A DNA stretch of 64,000 nt, from contig JASLLL010000007.1 of assembly GCA_030747075.1 (NCBI GenBank), positions 45,048 through 109,047 of the forward strand, written 5' to 3'. Shown here one piece after another: positions 36,901 through 45,122 of this stretch. The notes under the pieces were generated by a model. The model was given only the letters and a program-made list of their open reading frames with translations, was not told the origin of the DNA and searched no databases. A program made the translations under genes and the position numbers. Position 1 is the first letter of the stretch. Every line of letters starts with the position of its first letter. The stretch comes from Gemmatimonadota bacterium (GTDB lineage: Bacteria; ARS69).

Positions 36901-37862
36901 GCCGGGCCGGACTCCGTCCGGAGTTCCAGCACCAGCCGGACCGGGCGGGTCCCGTCACCGAGCGCACCGGGGGGAATCACAATGGTGCGCTCAATCACGA
37001 TCGGCGAAGGCGTGGAGGCCATCGGTGCGACCTTCGTCTCCGGAGCCACGGTCGCCGTACACTGCACGGCATCGAACCCGCGTTGGATCACAAGCTCGTT
37101 GGGGACGGATTCGGTCGGGACTGCCCCGCTCGCCTCCGACACACTTTCCCGCACAGCCCGCACCGCTGCGCGGTCGAGCGATTCTTCCCTCGCAGTCAGT
37201 GGCGGAGCTTTCGTCTCACTTTTCGACACGGCCGGAACCGCAGGCGGCGACTCCTGTGCCACCTCACCCTCACCCTTCAATTGCGCCTTCAGGCGATCCG
37301 TCAGCAGCCCGGCGATCCGATCAAAGGTCTCCGACACCCCTTCCCCGGTCACCGCAGTAGCTTCCACGCATGGAACTCCGTCCGGGTTGAGGGCCGCCTC
37401 CAGTTCTTCCACCGGCATGGCACCGGGCATGTCCCGTTTGTTGTACTGGATGACCCACGGGACCTCTTCCAGTGCCGCGCCGTACTCCAGCAGATTCGTT
37501 CGGAGGTTGCGCAGACTTTCGAGGTTCGCGTCCAGTTCCGAGCGCCGCGAGTCCGCGACGAACACAATCCCGTCTGCACCCTTCAAGACCAACTTGCGAG
37601 TCGCGTTGTAGTACACCTGTCCCGGGACCGTGTAGAGAAGGAAGCGCACCTTGAAGCCGCCGATGCTGCCACGGCTCACAGGTAGAAGGTCGAAGAACAG
37701 CGTCCGCTCCGCTTTGGTCTTCATGGACACCATCTTGCCCCGCGTGTCTGCGGGAGTGACCCCGTAGAGGTGTTCCAGATTCGATGTCTTCCCGGAGAGA
37801 CCCGGCCCGTAATAGACGATTTTTCCGCTGAGCTCTCGCCCGGTGTAATTGAAGACCACCAC
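36897..37862 (-). CDS. mglA: MglA-like small GTPase with a long C-terminal tail
   Basis: GTG at 37862 with AGGAGG 8 bases upstream gives the usual MglA start, VVVFNYTGRELSGKIVYYGP. P-loop GPGLSGKT is at 19-26. Further marks are VRFLLYTVPGQVYYNATRK (switch II region, with VPGQ in place of DxxG) and the base-binding loop IQYNKRDMPG. MglA controls cell polarity and motility in Myxococcus and relatives. The GTPase domain ends near residue 195. The remaining 125 residues are low-complexity Pro/Ala/Glu followed by a beta-rich end (PSPIVIERTIVIPPGALG) not found in ordinary MglA. No mglB is adjacent. Confidence 0.85.
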   Translation of the reverse strand: MVVFNYTGRELSGKIVYYGPGLSGKTSNLEHLYGVTPADTRGKMVSMKTKAERTLFFDLLPVSRGSIGGFKVRFLLYTVPGQVYYNATRKLVLKGADGIVFVADSRRSELDANLESLRNLRTNLLEYGAALEEVPWVIQYNKRDMPGAMPVEELEAALNPDGVPCVEATAVTGEGVSETFDRIAGLLTDRLKAQLKGEGEVAQESPPAVPAVSKSETKAPPLTAREESLDRAAVRAVRESVSEASGAVPTESVPNELVIQRGFDAVQCTATVAPETKVAPMASTPSPIVIERTIVIPPGALGDGTRPVRLVLELRTESGPA

Positions 37863-37981
37863 TGGACCCGCCTCCTGCCTCCCGGCAATCCCGGCTACCG
37901 CTCCCCGCCGCGGGGGGCACCTCCCGCGTTGGATGCAAGCCCTGTGCCGCACGCTGCGAGGAGGTCGACGGGGCTTTCACA

Positions 37982-38030
37982 AACCCCCTCAACTCGCGGG
38001 GGTTCCGACGGTTACGGCTTTGTCGGCCCC
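37982..38030. other. Alternative hairpins in the mglA-acyltransferase divergent gap
   Basis: AACCCCC (37982-37988) pairs with GGGGGTT (37998-38004). The same G run can instead pair with CCCC (38027-38030), extending the CCGAC/GTCGG stem (38005-38009 with 38022-38026). The two folds exclude each other, as in a switch. The rest of this 319-base gap (37863-38181) holds ribosome sites and the promoter candidate at 38122-38151; no gene is seen. Confidence 0.4.
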
Positions 38031-38121
38031 TTGCTCCCGTGCGATCGTGCTCCATCCGGTGGGCACCTGACCCGTTGCAAGCTGCGAAACTCCGGCAGCC
38101 TGCACGGTCCCCCGACCCGCC

Positions 38122-38151
38122 TTGACAGCCCGGCCTGACCGTCGCTACCGT
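38122..38151 (+). promoter_or_regulatory. Candidate promoter of the acyltransferase operon
   Basis: TTGACA (38122-38127), 18-base spacer, weak TACCGT (38146-38151), about 30 bases before the ATG at 38182. The -35 box is perfect, but the -10 box keeps only T, A and the last T. Confidence 0.45.
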
Positions 38152-38181
38152 GACCGCCTTGCAAACCCGGTCAGGTGTCCT

Positions 38182-39030
38182 ATGCGCGATCCTCTTCTTT
38201 TTCAACTGCTCTGTGGGGTCGCCAGGTTCCTTCCCCTCCGCGCGGGGTATACGATGGCGGACCTGCTCTCACGGGCTCATCGGCGACTCTGCCCGGAACG
38301 GCAGCGCGCGGTCCTGGCCAACCTGGAAGTACTGCGCGGCGTGAACTCCACCGACCCCCGTCTCGCGCAGGAGGTCTTTCGGCACTACGGGAGGACGATG
38401 TTCGAGTTTCTTCGCGGGCCAGACATTCCCGAAGTGGAGTTGCGCTTCCGCGGGTTCGAGCATCTCCATGCCGCGCTGGACCGCGGTTCGGGCGCAATCC
38501 TCGCGGCACTTCACACGGGCAACTGGGTGCTCGGTGGAGTCCGGCTGGCGGCCCGGGGAGTTCCCGTCAATGCGGTGGCGGGGGTTCAGATGAGCGAGAA
38601 ATGGACGGGTGTCGTTCGACGCAGACATGCCGCCGCTGGAATCCGAATCCTGCCCGCCGGACTCTCCGCCACCCGGGAGATGATTGCACGGCTCGGCAGA
38701 AACGAAACGCTGGTACTCCTGCCCGACGGCGATGTCTTCCGCAAGGGCGTGGAGGTCCCGCTCGCCGGGCGATCCGTCCCCCTCCCCGCCGGACCGGCCC
38801 GACTCGCCGCACGAACCGGCGCCGCGCTTCTCCCCGTGATTCCGTTGCGCCTTCCGGACGGAACTCACTCGCTTGAGTTCATCGAGGAGATTCCGATCCA
38901 CGGAACCTCCCACGCCGAGATACGCTGCGCCACCACGCTCCTGGCCGCCCGAATGGAGAAGGCCCTTTGCGAGCATGCAAATCAGTGGTCCATCTTCCGG
39001 CCCTTCTTCGAGGGACGCACCGCCGCATGA
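38182..39030 (+). CDS. LpxL/HtrB-family lysophospholipid (lipid A-type) acyltransferase
   Basis: ATG at 38182 with AGG upstream; an earlier in-frame start would overlap the promoter. The 282-residue protein matches the LpxL/PatA family: a membrane-associated N-terminus, NLEVLRGV, FEFLRGP, the active-site block AALHTGNWVLGG, LPDGDVFRKGVEVPLAGRSV and AARTGAALLPVIPLRL. In the HX4E/D motif His111 is present, but residue 116 is Val, where Glu or Asp is expected. The enzyme may use another acid or may be impaired. It probably adds an acyl chain to a glycolipid, working with the GT4 encoded next. Confidence 0.85.
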   Translation: MRDPLLFQLLCGVARFLPLRAGYTMADLLSRAHRRLCPERQRAVLANLEVLRGVNSTDPRLAQEVFRHYGRTMFEFLRGPDIPEVELRFRGFEHLHAALDRGSGAILAALHTGNWVLGGVRLAARGVPVNAVAGVQMSEKWTGVVRRRHAAAGIRILPAGLSATREMIARLGRNETLVLLPDGDVFRKGVEVPLAGRSVPLPAGPARLAARTGAALLPVIPLRLPDGTHSLEFIEEIPIHGTSHAEIRCATTLLAARMEKALCEHANQWSIFRPFFEGRTAA

Positions 39031-39049
39031 CGACCCGCTGGAGAACCCC

Positions 39050-40186
39050 ATGAGGATCGCCATCGTCGCCCAGCCGTACTATCCGCAAAATGGCGGCATC
39101 ACGGAGAATGTCCACCATACGGCGTTGGAACTGCGGGAGCGCGGACACGAGGTGGATATCATCACCTCGCGTTTTCGCGGTCATGAACACAGCACGCCCG
39201 GGGTCCATCGTGTCGGGCGCAATGTTCTGGTTCCGCATCTTGGCGCCTTCTCCAACATGAACGCCGACCCGAGGCTTCGTCCGCAGGTGGCACGCATCTA
39301 CCGCGACCACTCCTTCGATGTGATCCATGTCCACACGCCTCTTTCCCCAACGCTCCCTCTCGTCGCCATCCGGGAAGCACCCGCCGGGGTACCGGTCGTG
39401 GGCACCTTCCATGCCAGCGCACCGGCGAGTGCCGGATACCGCGCCTTTCGCCCGTGGCTGAACTCGTTTGCCACTCGACTCAATGCGCGAATCGCCGTCT
39501 CGCAGTCCGCCCGGCGCTTCGCCAGGCACTACTTTCCGGGGGAGTACCGCATCGTTCCCAACGGCGTGGACCCGACCCGATTCCGCCCGGGGCTGCCACC
39601 CATTGAGGGGATCACGCAAGGCCCACCCACCATTCTGTTGGTCGGGCGTTTCTATCCGAGGAAGGGCGTCCCCGTCCTCTTGAGAGCGCTTCCCCGGATC
39701 GCTCGCGAGATTCCCGGGCTTCGTGTGCTCATCGTGGGAGATGGCCCGCTGGGAGCATGGTACAGGTCTCGCGCCACGCGCCTCCCCTGCGAGGTTCGCT
39801 TCCTGGGAGAGCTCTCGACGACCCAGATCCCTCGCGCGTATGCCGCGGCCGATCTCTTCGTGGCACCGGCCACGCGAAACGAGAGCTTCGGCATTGTTCA
39901 TCTGGAAGCGATGGCGTCCGGGGTGCCTATCGTCGCCAGCCGGATCGAAGGGTACGCTGAGACGCTGGACCACGGGCGTGAAGCTCTTCTCTTTCGGCCG
40001 TCGGACTCCGACGATCTCGCGCAAGCGGCGATCGCTGTACTGCAAAATCCCGAGCGCGCGCGCAGCATGGCGCAGCATGGACGCACCAAGGCCGCCCGCA
40101 TGAGCTGGGCGCGGATCGCTCTCGAACTGGAATCGCTTTATCTGGAACAGCTCTCCAGGCCACCGAGTTTCGCCATCGCCTCCTGA
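39050..40186 (+). CDS. GT4-family glycosyltransferase (PimA/PimB-like)
   Basis: ATG at 39050 with CTGGAG upstream; the longer frame overlaps the acyltransferase gene. The 378-residue GT-B enzyme starts MRIAIVAQPYYPQNGGITEN and has IHVHTPLSPTLPL, VPNGVDPTRFRPG, LVGRFYPRKGVPVLLRALP and the EX7E donor motif NESFGIVHLEAMASG. It transfers a sugar from a nucleotide donor, probably onto a lipid. Being 20 bases behind an LpxL-type gene suggests joint synthesis of a glycolipid. The sugar is not predictable. Confidence 0.9.
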   Translation: MRIAIVAQPYYPQNGGITENVHHTALELRERGHEVDIITSRFRGHEHSTPGVHRVGRNVLVPHLGAFSNMNADPRLRPQVARIYRDHSFDVIHVHTPLSPTLPLVAIREAPAGVPVVGTFHASAPASAGYRAFRPWLNSFATRLNARIAVSQSARRFARHYFPGEYRIVPNGVDPTRFRPGLPPIEGITQGPPTILLVGRFYPRKGVPVLLRALPRIAREIPGLRVLIVGDGPLGAWYRSRATRLPCEVRFLGELSTTQIPRAYAAADLFVAPATRNESFGIVHLEAMASGVPIVASRIEGYAETLDHGREALLFRPSDSDDLAQAAIAVLQNPERARSMAQHGRTKAARMSWARIALELESLYLEQLSRPPSFAIAS

Positions 40187-40290
40187 CGCCGCTCTTCGGA
40201 GTGCTGGACACGAACCCGTCCTTGCGCAAGACTCGTTCTCCGTCCGGACCGACAGCGGCGTCCGGCAAACCTCACGCGGGGGCGAATCCA

Positions 40291-42324
40291 ATGAGTACAC
40301 GCAAGATCGGCGTCGTCGGCGCAGGAACCATGGGCAGTGGAATTGCCCAGAAGATCGCAACCGAGGGCTTTCAGGTCGTGTTGGTCGACCGCTCCATCGA
40401 CCTTGCCCGTGCCGGGGTCGAGCAGATCCGACAGCTTCTCGCGCAGGCCGTGGAACGCAGGATCTTCCGCGAGGAGCAGGCCGCGGAGATCGTGTCCCGA
40501 GTCACGCCCGCCGGGCGCATGGAAGACCTGGCCGACACGGAGCTCGTGATTGAAGCGGTATTTGAGGATCTGAATGTCAAGCGAGAGCTGTTTGCCACAC
40601 TCGACACACTGCTTCCCGCGAACACGATGTTCGCCACCAACACCTCCAGCTTTCTCGTGGAAGATGTGGCGTCGGCTACGAACCGCGCGGACCGCGTCGT
40701 CGGCCTCCACTACTTCTTCCACCCCGCCAAGAACCGCCTCGTCGAAGTCGTCCCCGGCAAAGACACTTCCCCGGCCACGCGCGACTACGCCTGGACCTTC
40801 TGCGAAGCCACCGGAAAGACGCCCATCCACTCCGGCGACTCGCCGGGGTTCGTGGTCAATCGGTACTTCGTTCCGTGGATCAATGAAGCCGTGCGCCTTC
40901 TTGATGAAGGCGTCGCGGACATCCCCACCATTGAAGCGGCGGCCATGAAGGCCTTCGCCATCGGCATGGGTCCGTTCCAGCTGATGAATGTCACCGGCAT
41001 CCCCATTGGCATGCACGCCGCCACGACACTGGGCGACCGTCTCGGCCCGTTCTACGCCCCCGCCGACGCGCTGGTGCGGCAGGCGGCCACCGGAGAGCTC
41101 TGGGACTTCCAGGGAGACGCGGACGAAACCCGATTCGACACGATCCGCGACCGCCTTCTGGGCGTCACTTTCCTGATTGCCGCTGCACTGGTGGACGAAG
41201 GCGTCTGTTCCGTGGAAGACGCCGACATCGGCGCCCGGGTCGGACTTCGGTGGGCGAAGGGTCCGTTCGAGCTGGCGAACCGGTTCGGTACCGACGAGGC
41301 CGCCCGCATGGCGGACGAACTCGCCGACCGCTGGGACACGCTGGAAAGCCCTCTTCTCCTGTCCGAACGACGCGCATCGGCGGAGCCTTTCCGCTTCCGG
41401 CTTGTGCAGCTGGATGTCGGCGACGGAATCGCAGAGATCACGCTGAACCGGCCCGATGCACTGAACGCACTGAACGAGGAGGTCGTGGCCCAGCTGGACA
41501 CCGCCTTCACCGAGGCGGATACCCGCACCGATGTCTCCACCATTGTGATTCGCGGGGCGGGAAAGGCGTTTGTCGCGGGCGCGGACATCAAGTTCTTCGT
41601 GGACCGCATCGACGCAAAGGACCACGACTCTATCCACGCGTTCACGAAAAGCGGGCAGGCACTGTTCCGCCGGATCGACGAGTCCGAAAAGCTCGTGATC
41701 TGCCGCCTCGACGGCTTGTCGCTTGGCGGCGGGTCGGAACTGGCGCTGTGCGCCGATGTCATCCTCGCCTCCGACCGCGGAAGCCTCGGATTCCCGGAGA
41801 CCGGGATCGGCATCTACCCGGGGCTTGGTGGAACGCAGCGAACCACGCGCCGAATCGGCGTCCCGCTGGCCCGCTGGATGGTTCTGACGGGGACACCGGT
41901 AGACGCCCGCACCGCGCTTGCGATGGGACTCGTCGACGAGCTCGTCCCCATCGAGAAGATGTCCGCCCGGATTCAGGAACTCCACACGAGCGGATCGCCG
42001 CACTCGGGAGCTTCGCACACGCCGGAAGGCCTCCTGAAGGAGATCGCAGGCCTCTTCGCAGAGGCGGATGTGGAAGCCCTCCTGGCCGGGGAACTGCCCG
42101 AGGGCGCCGAGGCTGCTGCTCGTGAAGCGGGGCGCGTGAAGCACAAGGCCCCCGTCGCCACGCGAATCGCCGACAGACTCGTTCGCGAGGGGGCAGCCCT
42201 TCCTCTTGCAGACGGGCTGGAGATGGAGCTTTCGCATCTCGACGAGATCTTCCGTACGCAGGACGCCTACATCGGGTTGTCCAGTGTCCTCGCACGCAAG
42301 CGCCCCGAGTTTACCGGGTCCTGA
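40291..42324 (+). CDS. 3-hydroxyacyl-CoA dehydrogenase / enoyl-CoA hydratase fusion
   Basis: ATG at 40291, with a GGGGGCG stretch upstream. Residues 1-360 are a hydroxyacyl-CoA dehydrogenase: NAD loop GVVGAGTMGSGIAQK (Gly10, 12, 15), catalytic His in GLHYFFHPAKNRLVEVV, and a C-terminal dimer part. Residues 371-677 are an enoyl-CoA hydratase with both catalytic glutamates, E483 (GGGSELAL) and E503 (FPETGIG), spaced 20 as in crotonase. The order is dehydrogenase first, unlike FadB. It should interconvert enoyl-, 3-hydroxy- and 3-keto-acyl-CoA. His-x-Phe-Phe-His-Pro replaces the usual HFFNP. Confidence 0.93.
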   Translation: MSTRKIGVVGAGTMGSGIAQKIATEGFQVVLVDRSIDLARAGVEQIRQLLAQAVERRIFREEQAAEIVSRVTPAGRMEDLADTELVIEAVFEDLNVKRELFATLDTLLPANTMFATNTSSFLVEDVASATNRADRVVGLHYFFHPAKNRLVEVVPGKDTSPATRDYAWTFCEATGKTPIHSGDSPGFVVNRYFVPWINEAVRLLDEGVADIPTIEAAAMKAFAIGMGPFQLMNVTGIPIGMHAATTLGDRLGPFYAPADALVRQAATGELWDFQGDADETRFDTIRDRLLGVTFLIAAALVDEGVCSVEDADIGARVGLRWAKGPFELANRFGTDEAARMADELADRWDTLESPLLLSERRASAEPFRFRLVQLDVGDGIAEITLNRPDALNALNEEVVAQLDTAFTEADTRTDVSTIVIRGAGKAFVAGADIKFFVDRIDAKDHDSIHAFTKSGQALFRRIDESEKLVICRLDGLSLGGGSELALCADVILASDRGSLGFPETGIGIYPGLGGTQRTTRRIGVPLARWMVLTGTPVDARTALAMGLVDELVPIEKMSARIQELHTSGSPHSGASHTPEGLLKEIAGLFAEADVEALLAGELPEGAEAAAREAGRVKHKAPVATRIADRLVREGAALPLADGLEMELSHLDEIFRTQDAYIGLSSVLARKRPEFTGS

Positions 42325-42342
42325 CGCAAAGGAGACCTTCCA

Positions 42343-42972
42343 TTGTCCCACGACGCCTTCCAGCTCCGCGCATACTGCTTTCTCGATCGGATGCAGACGC
42401 AGTACGCCTCGTTCCTCGGGAGCATTACGCAAGGCGACCTGCCGGTGGAGGGGATGGCCTCTCTTTATGTCGAGATGGCCCCGGGAAACGAAGTGTTTCG
42501 GGTCGTCGACATTGCTCTTAAGGCGACCGATGTCAGACCGGGCGCACAGATCGTCGAGCGGGAGTTCGGGATGTTCGAGGTTCATTCCTTCTCGCAGGCG
42601 GCGGTGCTGGAAGCCGGTGAAGTCGTGCTTGCCCGGCTGGGGCTGTCGGTCGAGGACCGCGTTCGCCCGGTGATCGCATCCAAACAGGTGATCACCAATG
42701 TGGATCCGTATCAGGCGCAGCTTCTGAACCGATTTCGCCGCGGCAGCATGATCCTCTCCGGGCAGACGCTTCTCGTGCTGGAAGTCGCACCGGCCGCCTA
42801 TGTCAACCTGGCGGCGAATGAAGCGGAGAAGGGCGCAGACATCAGCATTGTACATGTCGCGTCTGTCGGAAGATTCGGGCGTATGTGGCTGGCGGGCGGC
42901 GAAGCCGAGATCCTCGCCGCCGAAGAGGCCGCCACCTCCGCACTGGAAGGTGTCACCGGCCAGGACGAGTAG
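42343..42972 (+). CDS. Tandem BMC-domain (BMC-T-like) shell protein
   Basis: Start is TTG with AAAGGAG 8 bases upstream. The 209-residue protein carries two related halves. The first (about 38-120, MASLYVEMAPGNEVFRVVDI then AALKATDV-type helix and VLEAGEVVLARLGLS) and the second (about 130-205, GSMILSGQTLLVLEVAP, AEKGADISIVHVASVG, AEILAAEEAATSALEG) follow the BMC fold order of strand, helix, strand, helix. BMC-T proteins form trimers that act as pores in bacterial microcompartment shells. No other shell gene is near; the only partner is the acyl-CoA fusion enzyme 18 bases upstream. Family assignment is by pattern. Confidence 0.7.
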   Translation: MSHDAFQLRAYCFLDRMQTQYASFLGSITQGDLPVEGMASLYVEMAPGNEVFRVVDIALKATDVRPGAQIVEREFGMFEVHSFSQAAVLEAGEVVLARLGLSVEDRVRPVIASKQVITNVDPYQAQLLNRFRRGSMILSGQTLLVLEVAPAAYVNLAANEAEKGADISIVHVASVGRFGRMWLAGGEAEILAAEEAATSALEGVTGQDE

Positions 42973-42996
42973 CCCGGCTCCACCCGGGGTGTCCCG

Positions 42997-43776
42997 TCAG
43001 GCTCCGGACTCTGCGCTTCCGTCCGATCCCTTGTCGACGAACGCCTTCATCAGTTCCAGCGGGACCGGGAAGACGATCGTGGAGTTGTTTTCCGTCGCCA
43101 CCTCCGCCAGCGTGCCAAGGAATCGAAGCTGGATGGCCGCCGGTTCCTTCCCGATGACGGCTGCCGCTTCCGCGAGCTTGTGCGCAGCCTGGAACTCTCC
43201 TTCGGCAGTGATGATCTTCGCGCGGCGTTCCCGTTCCGCCTCTGCCTGACGAGCCATCGCCCGCTGCATCTCATGAGGAAGGTCCACATGCTTGATCTCC
43301 ACCATCCCCACCTTGATTCCCCACGGATCGGTCTGGCGATCCAGAATGCTCTGGAGCTCCATGTTGATGTCTTCCCGACTCGACAGGAGATGGTCCAGCT
43401 CCGACTGCCCCAGAACCGACCGAAGGGTGGTCTGTGCCAGCTGAGAAGTGGCGTACATGTAGTCCTCCACCTCCACGATCGCCTTTTTGGGATCCACGAC
43501 ACGGAAGTAAATGACCGCATTCACCGTGACGGAGACATTGTCGCGCGTGATGATATCCTGCGGCGGGACATCAAACGCCACCGTCCGAAGCCCCACGCGA
43601 ACCATCTTCTCCAGGAACGGCACCAGCAGAATAAGCCCCGGGCCTCGCGCTCCTACCAGACGCCCCAGTCGAAACACCACGCCGCGTTCGTACTCGCGGA
43701 GGATCCGGATCATGTTGAACAGCAGGAAGACAATAAAAATCAGAATCGGCAGACCTGTCAGTGCCATGACGATCAC
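42997..43776 (-). CDS. Stomatin/slipin-like SPFH membrane protein
   Basis: The 259-residue protein has an N-terminal helix (about 5-24, [20 protein letters not shown]), an SPFH domain ([40 protein letters not shown]) and a coiled-coil-forming tail ([20 protein letters not shown]). This is the stomatin partner of NfeD, whose gene overlaps it by 4 bases. The pair is common in bacteria and archaea and is thought to control membrane microdomains and proteolysis. The end faces the BMC gene's end, 24 bases apart. Confidence 0.93.
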   Translation of the reverse strand: MIVMALTGLPILIFIVFLLFNMIRILREYERGVVFRLGRLVGARGPGLILLVPFLEKMVRVGLRTVAFDVPPQDIITRDNVSVTVNAVIYFRVVDPKKAIVEVEDYMYATSQLAQTTLRSVLGQSELDHLLSSREDINMELQSILDRQTDPWGIKVGMVEIKHVDLPHEMQRAMARQAEAERERRAKIITAEGEFQAAHKLAEAAAVIGKEPAAIQLRFLGTLAEVATENNSTIVFPVPLELMKAFVDKGSDGSAESGA

Positions 43777-45122
43777 CTCCCGGTTTGGTTCAAGTCCGTG
43801 GACACCGGCGAATTCTCACCCTCCGGAGCGGTGCTCCGCACTCGAAGGAGAAGACCCTCGACGCTCTCCACCTGAACAGCGGTTCCCCGTTCCATGACTT
43901 CCGACGCATGCGCATCCCACAACTCCCCGCGCACCGACACTTTTCCCTTCGGCGCAAGCCGGGTCGCGGCGGTTCCCGTAAGCCCCACGAGGCCTTCGCG
44001 ACCGGTGACCGGCTTTCGGCGCATCGCACGCACGGAAAGCGACACCGCCACCGCAAAGAGCCCCGCGATGAAGAGGGTCAAGGGCAGGATCACGCGAAGA
44101 GAAGCACGAAGCGCAGGCTCCGGCGAATCGAAAAGCATGAGGCCGCCGAGCACGCTGGACGCAAGCCCGGCCACCGTCAGCATTCCATGGCTGGCCACCT
44201 TGACCTCCAGAAGCAGAAACACGCCCCCCAGCAGCAGCAGCAGCAATCCGGCAGCGCTGATGGGAAGCGTCTGCATGGAGAAGAGTGCAAGAACCAGAAA
44301 GACCGCCCCGACCACGCCGGGGAGGATGACGCCCGGATTCGAAAGTTCGAAGAAGAGACCGTAGAACCCGAGGATCAGAAGGAAGTAGGCGACATTCGGA
44401 TTGGCCAGCAGCGCCAGGATACGGAACCGAAGGTCCACCTCCTGCCTTGCAATCCGGGCGTCAGTCAGCAGAAGAGTGACTTCGCCGGAGGGGGTCGCGA
44501 CGATGCACCCGTCCGCTTCCGCCAGGAGTTCCTCCACGCTGTCGGCGATCAGATCGATCGCGCCCGCGTCCAACGCCTCCTCGGATGTACTGGACACGGC
44601 TTCCCGCACCGTGGACTCCGCCCACTCAACGCTTCTCCCCCGGCGTTGGGCAATCGTCCGAATGAACGCCGCCGCATCGTTCTGGATCTTGCTGCCCATG
44701 GTACTGTCCGGTGAGTCACCACCTCCCATCATCACGGGGGACGCCGCGCCGATATTCGTTCCCGGGGCCATTGCCGCAACATGGCCGGCCAGCGTGATGA
44801 ACGCCCCCGCGGAGGCGGCGCGGGCTCCCGCCGGGCCCACCCACACAAGGACCGGCACTTCCGAATGCAGAATCTCCGTCACGATATCCCGCGTCGCGTC
44901 CAGAAGCCCCCCCGGGGTATCCAGCTCCAGCACGAACGCCTCCGCCCCGGCCGCGTGCGCTTCGTCCAACGCCTTCGCCACGACATCCGCGGTCACCGGC
45001 GTAATGGCGTCGTCCCAGCGGAGCAGATGGACGAGGGGCTGCTCCGATGCCCCGCCCGAAGCCGCCAAGAGCACGACGGCCGCGGCAGCCAGTCCAGCCA
45101 CCTGCCACCATGATTGCTTCAT
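43773..45122 (-). CDS. nfeD: NfeD-type membrane serine protease
   Basis: The 449-residue protein has a signal peptide, then a ClpP-like protease domain with the Ser-Lys pair: Ser in [15 protein letters not shown] and Lys in [19 protein letters not shown]. Four to five helices follow (about 235-370), then a C-terminal OB-fold soluble domain ([19 protein letters not shown]). That is the full-length NfeD plan, as in the stomatin-degrading archaeal proteases. It overlaps recG at its start and the stomatin gene at its end. Confidence 0.93.
   Translation of the reverse strand: MKQSWWQVAGLAAAAVVLLAASGGASEQPLVHLLRWDDAITPVTADVVAKALDEAHAAGAEAFVLELDTPGGLLDATRDIVTEILHSEVPVLVWVGPAGARAASAGAFITLAGHVAAMAPGTNIGAASPVMMGGGDSPDSTMGSKIQNDAAAFIRTIAQRRGRSVEWAESTVREAVSSTSEEALDAGAIDLIADSVEELLAEADGCIVATPSGEVTLLLTDARIARQEVDLRFRILALLANPNVAYFLLILGFYGLFFELSNPGVILPGVVGAVFLVLALFSMQTLPISAAGLLLLLLGGVFLLLEVKVASHGMLTVAGLASSVLGGLMLFDSPEPALRASLRVILPLTLFIAGLFAVAVSLSVRAMRRKPVTGREGLVGLTGTAATRLAPKGKVSVRGELWDAHASEVMERGTAVQVESVEGLLLRVRSTAPEGENSPVSTDLNQTGR

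Noticed and set aside
40138..42855. A 905-codon open frame on the minus strand across the acyl-CoA enzyme
   Set aside because: No recognisable domain, no ribosome site; the plus-strand enzyme is certain.
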